Positions 8,907-17,873 of a stretch of 64,000 nucleotides of DNA are shown piece after piece. The notes beneath the pieces were generated by a model. It made no database searches. It was not told the DNA's origin and saw only the letters and a list, made by a program, of their open reading frames with translations. The translations under genes and the position numbers were made by a program. Each line of letters starts with the position of its first letter. Position 1 is the first letter of the stretch. Source of the DNA: Andalucia godoyi (taxonomy: Eukaryota > Discoba > Jakobea > Jakobida > Andaluciidae); assembly GCA_009859145.1 (NCBI GenBank), contig VRVR01000012.1, positions 62,001-126,000 of the forward strand, read 5' to 3'.

Positions 8907-11099
8907 ATGCTGTCGAGACTATGGCTGCTCGATGATGAACATGTACAAAGCAAAAGTCTCTTGTATCCGGATAGCCGCGTCCATGCGTTTGTGAAGTTCT
9001 GTTCTGTGTACATGGGTTTGGACGACATGGAATTGATGTTTGGGAATCATGTTGCCGAATTACCACTGTTCTGCAGCGTGCATGTTCCTGTAAATGGGTC
9101 AACAGAGGTCAGAAGGGTAGTTCCTATTCGTTCCACCGCTTCGTCGTCGTCAGTGCTGTCTGGGTTGTCGACTTCGACAACACCGTTGTTCACAAGATCG
9201 TCTTTTGGAAGCCTGCCTGCATCTCCCGTGACTTCTTCACCGCTGCTTCCGGCATCGCCGTCCCAAATGACGACTGCATCAAAAACAGGATTCTCATTTT
9301 CTCCGACATCGCTCCAAGAATCGCCGTTGCGTAAGGGCTCGTCTTTTCGGCGAGATGCGATTGTCAAAATTGGGCTGGAAAATCCATCCGATCCGCTGTG
9401 GCAGTGGTGCGACTCAGACATTGCTATCTCTCCGGTGCTAGCAAATCAGCTTTCTAGAATTGAAAAGATGGAACTGCGTGTTGTGGACAGCCCTGTGAAT
9501 GTCAATGTGAAATGGGTGGAAGCCGCAATGGTTCGGGCTGCGCAGCATTATGTTCCTCGCGCGTTGTCCGTGCGCTCAGATACTCTGGTGTTCTCATTCG
9601 GACCACACTCTCCCCCTGCTCATTTTGCCTCTGTGGTGATCTCCCCGTCATCTCCGCGTAGCACTGATGCCTGGGGATACACCGATGAGCGAACCGTGGT
9701 TCAGTTGGTCCCGTCGTCAAGCCTGCCATGCGCAGATGACGACAGCAAGTCCAGCGAAGCGTACAAAATAGATTTTGGCATATTTTTCAATAGACTTCTT
9801 TCCTCGGTTACGTTCCGTGGATTGGAGATCGAACGCCCAACATTGGTGATTATCGAGTCCCGAAACTCTCGCGAAGTGGTGAGATTGCTAAGGACATGCT
9901 TGCCATTCGATCGCTCGATTCATCTTGTATATCCAGGCGACATACTGGAGACTGCACAGTCCGAGGAATTTCTCCTCGAGCTCCTCGCCCGTCAGCATGG
10001 CACCGGCGACGTTCTTGTTTTCATGCAGCCACATTTGTTGTTTCCTCGCGTGCTAACAGAGGAGACCTCGATCTCCGTGCGCGACAGGTTCCTTTACTCT
10101 CTTAAAAAGAGACGCGAGCCAAGAGACGCACCAGTTGTGCTGGTAGTGCCAGATGTTCATGCATTGGACAGAGTCGTCGTGGAAGCTGCGTCGGACGTGA
10201 TCGAATGGGATTGGTTTGTTTTGAAAGCGCAGTCTCCCGTTCAAGAGAGCAATGGCCTCGATGAAAAGCTGAACCGTTTCAAAGCAGCAGCAGAGCGTTA
10301 CAAGCACACGATCGTGGGTCTGGAGCACGTTGTTGCATCGATTGGAAACTCGCTCTTTCATTCCGTAATCGGCATCTCCGATGGATTGTCCCCGTTTGGA
10401 TATCTTCTCTACGGTCCTCCGGGTACGGGCAAGACGTCCGTTGCAAGATTGCTTACGTACTGTGAACCAAGCATTTCTGTTTTCGTTCTCCGAATAACAG
10501 ATGTTCTTCGAGGAACTGTGGGAGAAGGCGAAAAGAGTGTTCGGGAGACGTTTGAGAGGGCGAGCATTCAACGCCCGTCTGTCGTTTTCTTGGATGAACT
10601 GCAGGCTGTGTTTGGCAAGAAATCCGACGATCGTTGCCAACCAGTCCTAGCGCAGCTGTTCTCTGAGCTGGATCGGCTGTCAATTGAGAACGCCTCCTCT
10701 GTGAACGGCGCCGTGGTGGTTCTTGGCGCCACGAATCGACCAGATTTGTTGGACGAGTCTCTCTTGCGAAAAGGCCGTTTGGATCAGCACGTGTTTGTAT
10801 CATTGCCTGCGGAATCTGTTCGCCGAGAAATATTCCTTTCCATTGATGCAGTGAAGCAGTCCTGTCTGTCGGATGAGATGGTGGATGCTGTTGTTCGGCG
10901 CTCGTCTGGGTATTCCTGTGCAGATGTGGTGAACATTGCGCGCCAAGCTCAGCTATTCGCTGTTGGAAGAGGCCTGGAGAACCCTGTGTGGGACGACTAT
11001 GTGAGAGTGCTGAGTTCGTCTGTTGCGTCTGTTTCGCCCGAATCTCTTCGTATGTTACAATCGTGGCAGTCGCACGGTGGGACGAAAGTGCGTCCATAA
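8907..11099 (+). CDS. CDC48/PEX-type AAA+ ATPase with a degenerate first ATPase domain
   Basis: The protein has 730 residues. A Ser-rich N-terminal region of ~280 residues is followed by a stretch at ~310-450 that resembles an AAA fold (LVIIESRNSREVV, VVLVVPDVHALD) but lacks a P-loop. The second domain is intact: Walker A GPPGTGKTS at 503-511, Walker B VVFLDE at 559-564 (Asp563/Glu564), sensor GATNRPD, then LLRKGRLD with the arginine-finger region and a C-terminal helical lid ending near GYSCADV. One dead plus one live AAA domain is typical of peroxisomal exporters (PEX1/PEX6) and some CDC48 relatives, which pull proteins from membranes or complexes. The exact subfamily cannot be assigned by eye. 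Confidence 0.8.
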   Translation: MLSRLWLLDDEHVQSKSLLYPDSRVHAFVKFCSVYMGLDDMELMFGNHVAELPLFCSVHVPVNGSTEVRRVVPIRSTASSSSVLSGLSTSTTPLFTRSSFGSLPASPVTSSPLLPASPSQMTTASKTGFSFSPTSLQESPLRKGSSFRRDAIVKIGLENPSDPLWQWCDSDIAISPVLANQLSRIEKMELRVVDSPVNVNVKWVEAAMVRAAQHYVPRALSVRSDTLVFSFGPHSPPAHFASVVISPSSPRSTDAWGYTDERTVVQLVPSSSLPCADDDSKSSEAYKIDFGIFFNRLLSSVTFRGLEIERPTLVIIESRNSREVVRLLRTCLPFDRSIHLVYPGDILETAQSEEFLLELLARQHGTGDVLVFMQPHLLFPRVLTEETSISVRDRFLYSLKKRREPRDAPVVLVVPDVHALDRVVVEAASDVIEWDWFVLKAQSPVQESNGLDEKLNRFKAAAERYKHTIVGLEHVVASIGNSLFHSVIGISDGLSPFGYLLYGPPGTGKTSVARLLTYCEPSISVFVLRITDVLRGTVGEGEKSVRETFERASIQRPSVVFLDELQAVFGKKSDDRCQPVLAQLFSELDRLSIENASSVNGAVVVLGATNRPDLLDESLLRKGRLDQHVFVSLPAESVRREIFLSIDAVKQSCLSDEMVDAVVRRSSGYSCADVVNIARQAQLFAVGRGLENPVWDDYVRVLSSSVASVSPESLRMLQSWQSHGGTKVRP

Positions 11100-11201
11100 A
11101 TCTCTCTGTTTCACTTTTGCTTTCTTTTTTTTTCTTTTTTTTTTTCTTCTGTTTCTTCATTCATTCATACGTTGGCGGTTCATCTTTTTTTGATGTGCGG
11201 C

Positions 11202-14024
11202 CTACCCGATGCTTTCTTCGATGACATCGTCCTCATCCACTCCCGCGGCAGCTGCCTGTGCATACGAAAGAGACGTTGTCTTCGCGTCTTGTACACTCTC
11301 AGCAGGCAGCGCAATCGAGTCCACATTCTTCGTTTCCGATTTCTCTTGTGGAGGAAAAGATGGTTCTGGCACGTGCTCGGGCGGAGAGGCAGCAGAAATC
11401 TTCGTCGTCTCTGTGTCCAAACTTCTTCTCGTCTGCTCCTGGGAGGCGACTTCTTCAGCTGCTGTTTGGGCCTTGACGATGTGGGTAGTGGGTGAGTTGC
11501 GGACTTCAAATGACTGCGCCACCGGCTCTCGATGCGCAGGGACAACAAGTGGGGTCAGGGCCATTCTAGAAGCACTTGAACTGGAACCTGTCGCAGGCGC
11601 GCTGTCCACGGTCTGATCGGGAACGACGACAGGCTGCTGCGGAGCAGACTCTGTCGACGAACTGCCAGGCACGTAATGCCCCGACACTTCCGCGGACCTC
11701 TGCACAATATCTACCGGATATTGCATAAGATGCTGCAAAGAAGTCGGAAGCTGAACAGGGAACATCCGAATACCACGAGGATCCAACAAACCACCAACGA
11801 ATACCCGTTGGAAGATTTCGCTCCATATGCACATCTGCATCCAGCAGTCAGTGACCTTGTTCGCAGTGTACTGGCGAATCATGATCTGCGGAGGCGGCGG
11901 AAGAAGCCCGACAAGCGATGTTTTCCGAAGGAACGTCGCAAATTCCTGGGTCTTGATCACACCGTGCTCGTTGTAAAAGGGATCGATCTGCGGAACAAGG
12001 ACTTCCAAGACGCGAAGAATAATGCCGATCTGCATTTTAGACTTCCAAGTCCTTTCATGTATGATCTCAGCTACCATTGGATCGGATGATGACGGCTCCT
12101 GGGCAGCAACAGCAAGGGCAATCTCTTCAGAAGCTGGGGCCACATACTTAGGCTTCTTGCCTTTGTCGTCGGCACTGAAGTATGAGGAACTCGTGGATGT
12201 CGGGACATTCAGAGGTGAGTTCGCAGACGAAGCCGGACTGTTCACCGGCGGGCGTGGGGGAGGTATCTCAGGGACACGAGCGAGCTGTTCAAATACTATT
12301 CTGCGAATAAGAATTTCGAGAACGACAAGGACATTTCCTTCATAGTGGTACTGGATGAGATTGTTCAGGATTTCGACCAAATAACAAATAAAAACATGAT
12401 TCATCGGCGTTCCTTTCAGGTACGCCGGTTTGCTGAAAATTTCGCACATTTGGACGAGACGAGACGATGCAGATGCATTCAAAGACTTCATGTAAGGGGA
12501 GACGTTCGCCATGATTGTCAGCACGCATTCATAAAGGGACCCTACCCAGTCCGGCCCTTGAAGCATCACTCCGAAGAACATGACAGTCAAGAGATCCGCG
12601 AACGTCGGCTTCTCTCCCAACGAGTTTGGGGGATATAATGGTGCCTTCTGGTCGTAGGGTTCATTCAACGCAATTCCGAACTGACGAACGGAAGACAGCA
12701 CCAGAAGAATGTACATGCAGCATTCCACAATCCGAAATCGCGGTCGGGTCGGCAGATACTCTTCTATGAAGAACAGCAGCGGGATGACAACCTGTTGACA
12801 CACGGTGGGACGGTTGACAACGAACACCAAGAAGGCGGAGTTGACAATGAGCATTCGGAAAAATGCGGTAAGAAGCGGCAACACAAAATCGATGACATAT
12901 GTAGAACTCGGGAGGTACGCACTCGCGGCTCGCATCGGATTTGACAGTAGCCTCGTCATCCCTTCGTACACGAAACCCAAGTCCTCTATTCCCTGAATGG
13001 ATCTGAACACTCGATGGAACGCGTTTTCCGCGGGCGCATAATCCAAAATTGCTGCAAGAACAATGATTGCCATCCGTACAGTCTCGTTTCTGGGATTTTC
13101 CGGAAGTATACTCTGTGCGTAGGGGACAACACTTTCTGGCTGATAAGAGCATATCATATTGACGAGAGAATACAGCAGATCTGCCGTGTGGGGCATTGCA
13201 TGGTTGTCTTCCGACTCTAGGAGCAGTGCATCCGAAAACGGGCCCCGCGCAGGAGTGAATGCAGCATTTGCCGCCGTCGTCTTTGATGACCCCGCCGTTG
13301 CCGTCGACGACTGCCCATTCGCAGCTCGCGCAACAATGCTCGTCATATCCGATGAATGGATGTGAAGCACGTCAGAGAGCATGACAACAACAAGACGCAG
13401 CATCTCTGTTCGATTCTTTTCCAGAGCAGCCGAAGTGGTATGGGCGCCTTTCTTGACGAGCATGCCGTTTTCCCAGCACAAAAAGGGATTGAATTCGTCT
13501 TCCGAGCAAACCACAACGTCCTGGTCCTGTCTCTTTCTCAGCAAACTAGTGAATCCTGGAACAAATAGCAATCGCATGACGAGCCTGCAGCACTTCCTGG
13601 CGAACTGCCAAATCGAAGGACTCCAAAATCCAGAAAACGGATGTCCAGCATCCACTTGTCCCGGAAAATACACGTCCATAAAAGCAGTCGTTGCCCACGG
13701 TTCATGCAACAGAGGGATGATGCGGGACAGAATGCGAACATACATCAAAACACGATCTTGCTCCGCAGTGTCCGTCTGAGTCGTCGACGCCAAGAACAGC
13801 TCCATCCCTTCAATGCACCGCGAGATGAGCGACACCAGATTCGCAGGCTGGAAAAGCATCATCCTGCGAACAGAATCAAATGATATAAGATGGCTTACTT
13901 CTGTCCATGTCACAGAAGAGATTCCAAAGACAGTGTTCCAAAGAGCGTCGCCCGAAGGAACATTCTTGGAAACAAGAGACTCTAGAGCAGACGAAAACTC
14001 GGCTTTTGAATTCGAATTGCCCAT
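11202..14024 (-). CDS. HID1: HID1-like Golgi-associated protein
   Basis: A 940-residue protein starting MGNSNSKAEF, a textbook N-myristoylation signal (Gly2, Ser/Asn following), as in animal HID1. Long alpha-helical, Leu-rich blocks fill most of the length, and the opening ~120 residues follow the HID1 pattern (ALWNTVFG, then LISRCIEGMEL). A Ser/Pro-rich, disordered stretch occurs around residues 600-650 and another fills the C-terminal ~180 residues. HID1 binds medial/trans-Golgi membranes and is needed for dense-core vesicle and trans-Golgi sorting. Its neighbour is the GARP subunit VPS53, divergently arranged across 635 bp. Family assignment is from overall pattern, without a catalytic motif. 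Confidence 0.8.
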   Translation of the reverse strand: MGNSNSKAEFSSALESLVSKNVPSGDALWNTVFGISSVTWTEVSHLISFDSVRRMMLFQPANLVSLISRCIEGMELFLASTTQTDTAEQDRVLMYVRILSRIIPLLHEPWATTAFMDVYFPGQVDAGHPFSGFWSPSIWQFARKCCRLVMRLLFVPGFTSLLRKRQDQDVVVCSEDEFNPFLCWENGMLVKKGAHTTSAALEKNRTEMLRLVVVMLSDVLHIHSSDMTSIVARAANGQSSTATAGSSKTTAANAAFTPARGPFSDALLLESEDNHAMPHTADLLYSLVNMICSYQPESVVPYAQSILPENPRNETVRMAIIVLAAILDYAPAENAFHRVFRSIQGIEDLGFVYEGMTRLLSNPMRAASAYLPSSTYVIDFVLPLLTAFFRMLIVNSAFLVFVVNRPTVCQQVVIPLLFFIEEYLPTRPRFRIVECCMYILLVLSSVRQFGIALNEPYDQKAPLYPPNSLGEKPTFADLLTVMFFGVMLQGPDWVGSLYECVLTIMANVSPYMKSLNASASSRLVQMCEIFSKPAYLKGTPMNHVFICYLVEILNNLIQYHYEGNVLVVLEILIRRIVFEQLARVPEIPPPRPPVNSPASSANSPLNVPTSTSSSYFSADDKGKKPKYVAPASEEIALAVAAQEPSSSDPMVAEIIHERTWKSKMQIGIILRVLEVLVPQIDPFYNEHGVIKTQEFATFLRKTSLVGLLPPPPQIMIRQYTANKVTDCWMQMCIWSEIFQRVFVGGLLDPRGIRMFPVQLPTSLQHLMQYPVDIVQRSAEVSGHYVPGSSSTESAPQQPVVVPDQTVDSAPATGSSSSASRMALTPLVVPAHREPVAQSFEVRNSPTTHIVKAQTAAEEVASQEQTRRSLDTETTKISAASPPEHVPEPSFPPQEKSETKNVDSIALPAESVQDAKTTSLSYAQAAAAGVDEDDVIEESIG

Positions 14025-14659
14025 TTCTTAAAAAGCAATGGTGGGAGTGGTGGGAAGACGGTGGGAAGGGAAACAAAGAAGAAGAACCGCACTCTTCACA
14101 AGAATGCCTAATCCAACAACAAGACAGGGTTCGAAATATGAATGGTGCAGAGGATTATGAATGAGAAGATGGAGAGAAAGACGCTGACAACCCAGAAAGG
14201 ATGGATGGATAGAAGGACTTGAGAGAAGAAAGGCTGAAGCTGTGTCCAGGAAACAGACGGAGAAAAGGGGAAAGCACTTCGAATAGGACGAATCGTTTGT
14301 TGTCGAGTCGATTTTCCATTCGCCTTGAGACTCGAGAGTTGATGCAAGCCAATGCAGAGTTCAGACAAAAAGGAAATGAGAAGGGATGAGGAGAACAGTC
14401 CAGTATTCAAATTTCCCCCAAAATGCTGCCATCCTCGGCTGTCAAGATCTTCTTCATAATGCTGCTGTATTTTCGATTTTGCATCATTTTATTATTATTA
14501 TTATTATTATTGTTGTTGTTGTTGTTGTTGTTGTTGTTATCGCTATTGTTTTTACTTCCCCCCTCTTCTTCATAAACTGGTTCTTCTTTCTTTCTTTCTT
14601 TCTTTCTTTTTTTGGGAGGGGATTCTGTGAATTGCTCAGCAGCAGACGAATCTCTGAAC
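14025..14659. promoter_or_regulatory. divergent intergenic control region between HID1 and VPS53, microsatellite-rich
   Basis: The spacer separates two divergent trafficking genes and must hold both promoters and leaders. It contains an (ATT)n run followed by a (GTT)n run at 14489-14538 and a (TTTC)n run at 14585-14612 that ends ~48 bp before the VPS53 start codon. No convincing gene lies inside it. The short frames there are products of the repeats. Confidence 0.6.
14489..14538. repeat. (ATT)n-(GTT)n compound microsatellite
   Basis: Tandem ATT triplets switch cleanly to GTT triplets at about 14511. The array lies in the divergent spacer between HID1 and VPS53. Confidence 0.9.
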
Positions 14660-17398
14660 ATGTCAAGAATGGCGTCTGCAGTCAATTTTGAGGACGATCT
14701 TCCGGATCAGGATGGAGCTGAGGAAAACATGACCGAAGTCGGTGGATCCGAGGCACAGGTTGGCAGTGCTGACAAGGACAAAGGCTCGGAATACGACGAT
14801 ATTCTCGTGAACGAAAACTTTGATCCGGTGGACTATATTAACAAGCAATTTCCTTCAGAACAGTCTCTGCAGAATCTGGATACGTTCATTACAAAGGCAA
14901 AAGTACAGCTGTTTCGGCTCAATCGGGAGCTGCTGGGGGCGGTTCGGAAACAGTCTTTGAGCGCATACCAAGCGGAGAAGGACCTGGAAAGGGCAACAGG
15001 AGCGATCATGGAACTCTTCAAGAAAGTAGACTCGATCAGAACGGCGGCTGAGAATTCAGAGGCAATGGTAGAAGACTTGTGCAGAGACATTAAACAGCTG
15101 GACTACGCAAAGAGAAATCTTACAACTGCAATCACGACTGTTCGAAGAGTTCAGATGCTGACAAATGCAGTAGAGCAGCTCAAGCAGCAGGCCTCTCAAA
15201 AGCAATTCTCTGCATGTGCGTCATTGCTCCAGGTCGTGCAACAGCTTGTATCGTACTTCGAGCAGTATGCTCACATTCCCAAAATCAAGGACATGGATGA
15301 TACTGTCAAGAATCTCAAAGGCAAGCTGGAAAAGTCGGTCTTTGACGAGTTTGTTCAGTTGGATTTGGATGGTACGGAAGGGATGGCAACCGTCACACCG
15401 CAAATTCAAGGGGCCTGCGAAGTCATTGATGCCTTTGGCCCATCCGTTCGCAAGAAGTTCATTAAATGGTTTGTCGAACTCCAGCTGCGGTCGTATCAAA
15501 TGGAGTTTGGCCGTAGTGGGTTGTCGGAGACGGAAAACCGATTCATGTACTGCCAGAGAAAGCTGCGCGCGATGGCTGGATCGATTGAGTCTGTGTTTCC
15601 GGTCGAATGGTGCGTTCCCCAAGAGTTTGCTGTTGAATTTTGCTTGGAGACTCGAAAGCAGCTCGAAAATGCTCTCCGCAAAGAAGAGAACAACATGGAT
15701 GTCACGCTTTTCATGAAGGTGCTTCGAAAGACCATTGAGTTTGAAAAGCAGATTCAGGTGAAGTTTTCAAGAGACGCACAGAAACCGCTGGATGGAATCG
15801 ACGATATTTCCATTGACCCGAATGTTGATCCGCATTCAGCGGCCGGGATACGCCAAAAGCATCTGATCAGAAAGAAGAAGGAAGCTCTCGAAAAAGAAAG
15901 AAGAGAAAAGGGAGCAAATGCAAACAAGTCAATGGCGGAGGCAAATGCAACAGAGGAAATTCGCCAGCTTCAACAAGCTTACAGGTACACTGGTCTTATT
16001 TCATCATGTTTCGAGCCGTTTTTGCGGATCTACATTGAACAGGAAGAGAGATCCATGATGGACATGCTGTCATCCGTGCTCTCCCAAGAAACATGGAAGG
16101 CGGATCAGAGCGTGAAGTTGCGAGTTCTGTCATCGTCTGTCGACACGTTCATGAGCATCAAGCAATCTCTGGAAAGATGCGCGGCGTTTTCTCGTGGCGC
16201 TACAATGAGCGAGCTTACGAAGGTTTTCCAACAGACGCTGTTTGAATACTCGGACGCTCTCAGATCTCGCATTCCTAACCCTCACCCGATCCACAAGGAT
16301 TCCATGGCGACGAAATTGAAAGACATTATGACTCTGAATTCCGGGAATAACATCGATGAGGATGAAGATCGTCTGACAGAGGAATTGAGGCTGGACAAGG
16401 ATGGCATAGAAGAGCTGTGCTACATTCTCAATACTGCGGACTACTGCTACAATACGACGGCTTCGCTTGCGGAATCCATCCTTCGCAAGATTGAAGATTC
16501 CTATCAAAAGGACATTGACTACACTCCCCAGCAGGAAATGTTCAATGAAGTGTCAACAAAATGCATCAAGGCGCTCGTCTTTGCTGCGGAGTCCGAGTGT
16601 GACCTGTTGTTCATTCAAATGAAGCGTGTGGATTGGCTCAATATGGCTGCCGTCGGAGACGTGTCGCCGTGGGCCACGGAGATGTCCCAAGCGCTGCGTG
16701 ATTTTGTTTCCAAATGCGAACCGCAAATGAAAGGAACATCGAACATGCGATTCTTCTGCGACAAATTAGCAAGCTGGTTTATGTCCAGGTACGTTCCAAA
16801 CATCTTCAAATGCAAGCGAATTGGTCCTGTTGGTGCACAGCAGCTGCTCATGGATACACAGTTTTTGCACTCCACTCTGCTGAAGTTGAATGAAGGCTCG
16901 AAGTCGTATGTGCGCATGATTGACCGAGACATGGGAAGGGCGGAGTCGATTCTCAAAGTTTTGCAGAATCCATTAGAGGTTATGGTGTCTGCGTACCGTG
17001 CTGTGCTGTCTGCCAGCGGGCTTTCGCAGGTGCAGGTGAAGTCTCCGACAGCTGCTGCACCGGCGGATCCCTCTGCAGCTGTTGAACCCGCAGGCCCACC
17101 GACGGGCTCGTCGTCGAAAGCGGCGTCGGTATCACAGAGCGTTTTGGAGTTTCAGAGGATATGTGAACTTCGCGGCATGAAGAAGGCAGAGTATCTCCCA
17201 CTGTCCGATAAGCTTGAACGAGAACTGCGAGAAGCAGCGGGGGAGGACCATTCGTCACTTGCAGAGCAGGGCATGGACCAGACGTATGGTGCAGGAGCAC
17301 CAGAACGGGGTGGTCCGCAGTCTGTGAAGAGAGATTCAAAGTCGTTCCGCGGGTTTGCGGATGCCAAGCAGCGATTCAAGAAACTGTTCAATTCATAA
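14660..17398 (+). CDS. VPS53: GARP/EARP tethering complex subunit VPS53
   Basis: About 912 residues from the first ATG (MSRMASAVNFEDD); the frame upstream has only non-ATG codons. An acidic N-terminal tail leads into the Vps53 N-terminal domain, beginning FDPVDYINKQFPSEQSL and continuing through long coiled-coil helices (LDYAKRNLTTAITTVRR, LTNAVEQLKQ). The conserved middle (GLISSCFEPFLRIYIEQEER) and helical C-terminal half (LLMDTQFLHSTLLKL) are also present. A basic, disordered tail ends the protein. GARP tethers endosome-derived vesicles to the trans-Golgi. Length is close to animal and plant VPS53. A second ATG three codons on (14669) is an equally good start. Confidence 0.95.
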   Translation: MSRMASAVNFEDDLPDQDGAEENMTEVGGSEAQVGSADKDKGSEYDDILVNENFDPVDYINKQFPSEQSLQNLDTFITKAKVQLFRLNRELLGAVRKQSLSAYQAEKDLERATGAIMELFKKVDSIRTAAENSEAMVEDLCRDIKQLDYAKRNLTTAITTVRRVQMLTNAVEQLKQQASQKQFSACASLLQVVQQLVSYFEQYAHIPKIKDMDDTVKNLKGKLEKSVFDEFVQLDLDGTEGMATVTPQIQGACEVIDAFGPSVRKKFIKWFVELQLRSYQMEFGRSGLSETENRFMYCQRKLRAMAGSIESVFPVEWCVPQEFAVEFCLETRKQLENALRKEENNMDVTLFMKVLRKTIEFEKQIQVKFSRDAQKPLDGIDDISIDPNVDPHSAAGIRQKHLIRKKKEALEKERREKGANANKSMAEANATEEIRQLQQAYRYTGLISSCFEPFLRIYIEQEERSMMDMLSSVLSQETWKADQSVKLRVLSSSVDTFMSIKQSLERCAAFSRGATMSELTKVFQQTLFEYSDALRSRIPNPHPIHKDSMATKLKDIMTLNSGNNIDEDEDRLTEELRLDKDGIEELCYILNTADYCYNTTASLAESILRKIEDSYQKDIDYTPQQEMFNEVSTKCIKALVFAAESECDLLFIQMKRVDWLNMAAVGDVSPWATEMSQALRDFVSKCEPQMKGTSNMRFFCDKLASWFMSRYVPNIFKCKRIGPVGAQQLLMDTQFLHSTLLKLNEGSKSYVRMIDRDMGRAESILKVLQNPLEVMVSAYRAVLSASGLSQVQVKSPTAAAPADPSAAVEPAGPPTGSSSKAASVSQSVLEFQRICELRGMKKAEYLPLSDKLERELREAAGEDHSSLAEQGMDQTYGAGAPERGGPQSVKRDSKSFRGFADAKQRFKKLFNS

Positions 17399-17873
17399 TT
17401 ATTATCTTCTTTTTATTTTATTTTATATAAAAGGAGTGAAATGAAATGACAAAAGAAAATCGATTCCAAGTTTCCAACCCAGCATTTGTGGAGCACCCAT
17501 TTCACTAAACGCAAAGAATCCGGGAAAAGTCCACGAAATGTCACGTGTGTGTGTGCACAGTTCAAACTCGCAAGTCCAAATAACAACGGTGCTTTTCATT
17601 GGGGAGGAGAGAAAACTGCATCATTCTGCACTGTTCACCGAGTCATCTCCATCACCGTCACCCGATCTGCAGGTATGTCAGTTATCTCGGGGACATGATT
17701 TCCTTTTTGACAGGCTTAAAGACGGCATCGTCGGAAGGAGCACAAGCAGAGGGACTAGAAGCATAAGTAGGGAACGGGTGCAGGAGACAGGATTGAGAAA
17801 AAGAAGAAAACGGAGACGAAAGAAGTCTCGAACTCTTTAAACTCAATCTCATGGAAGCGCCCCTTACTGCCAG
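17399..17873. other. convergent spacer containing dispersed-repeat copy B
   Basis: Between the VPS53 stop and the stop of the minus-strand PH gene. An AT-rich stretch (17399-17430) probably serves 3'-end formation. The rest is almost entirely the repeat at 17493-17870. Confidence 0.6.
17493..17870. repeat. dispersed noncoding repeat, copy B
   Basis: The left end (17493-17529) and right end (17818-17870) match the ends of copy A at 739-889 in the same order and orientation. The interior is ~225 bp longer than in copy A. The right end stops 3 bp short of the stop codon of the neighbouring gene. Confidence 0.5.
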
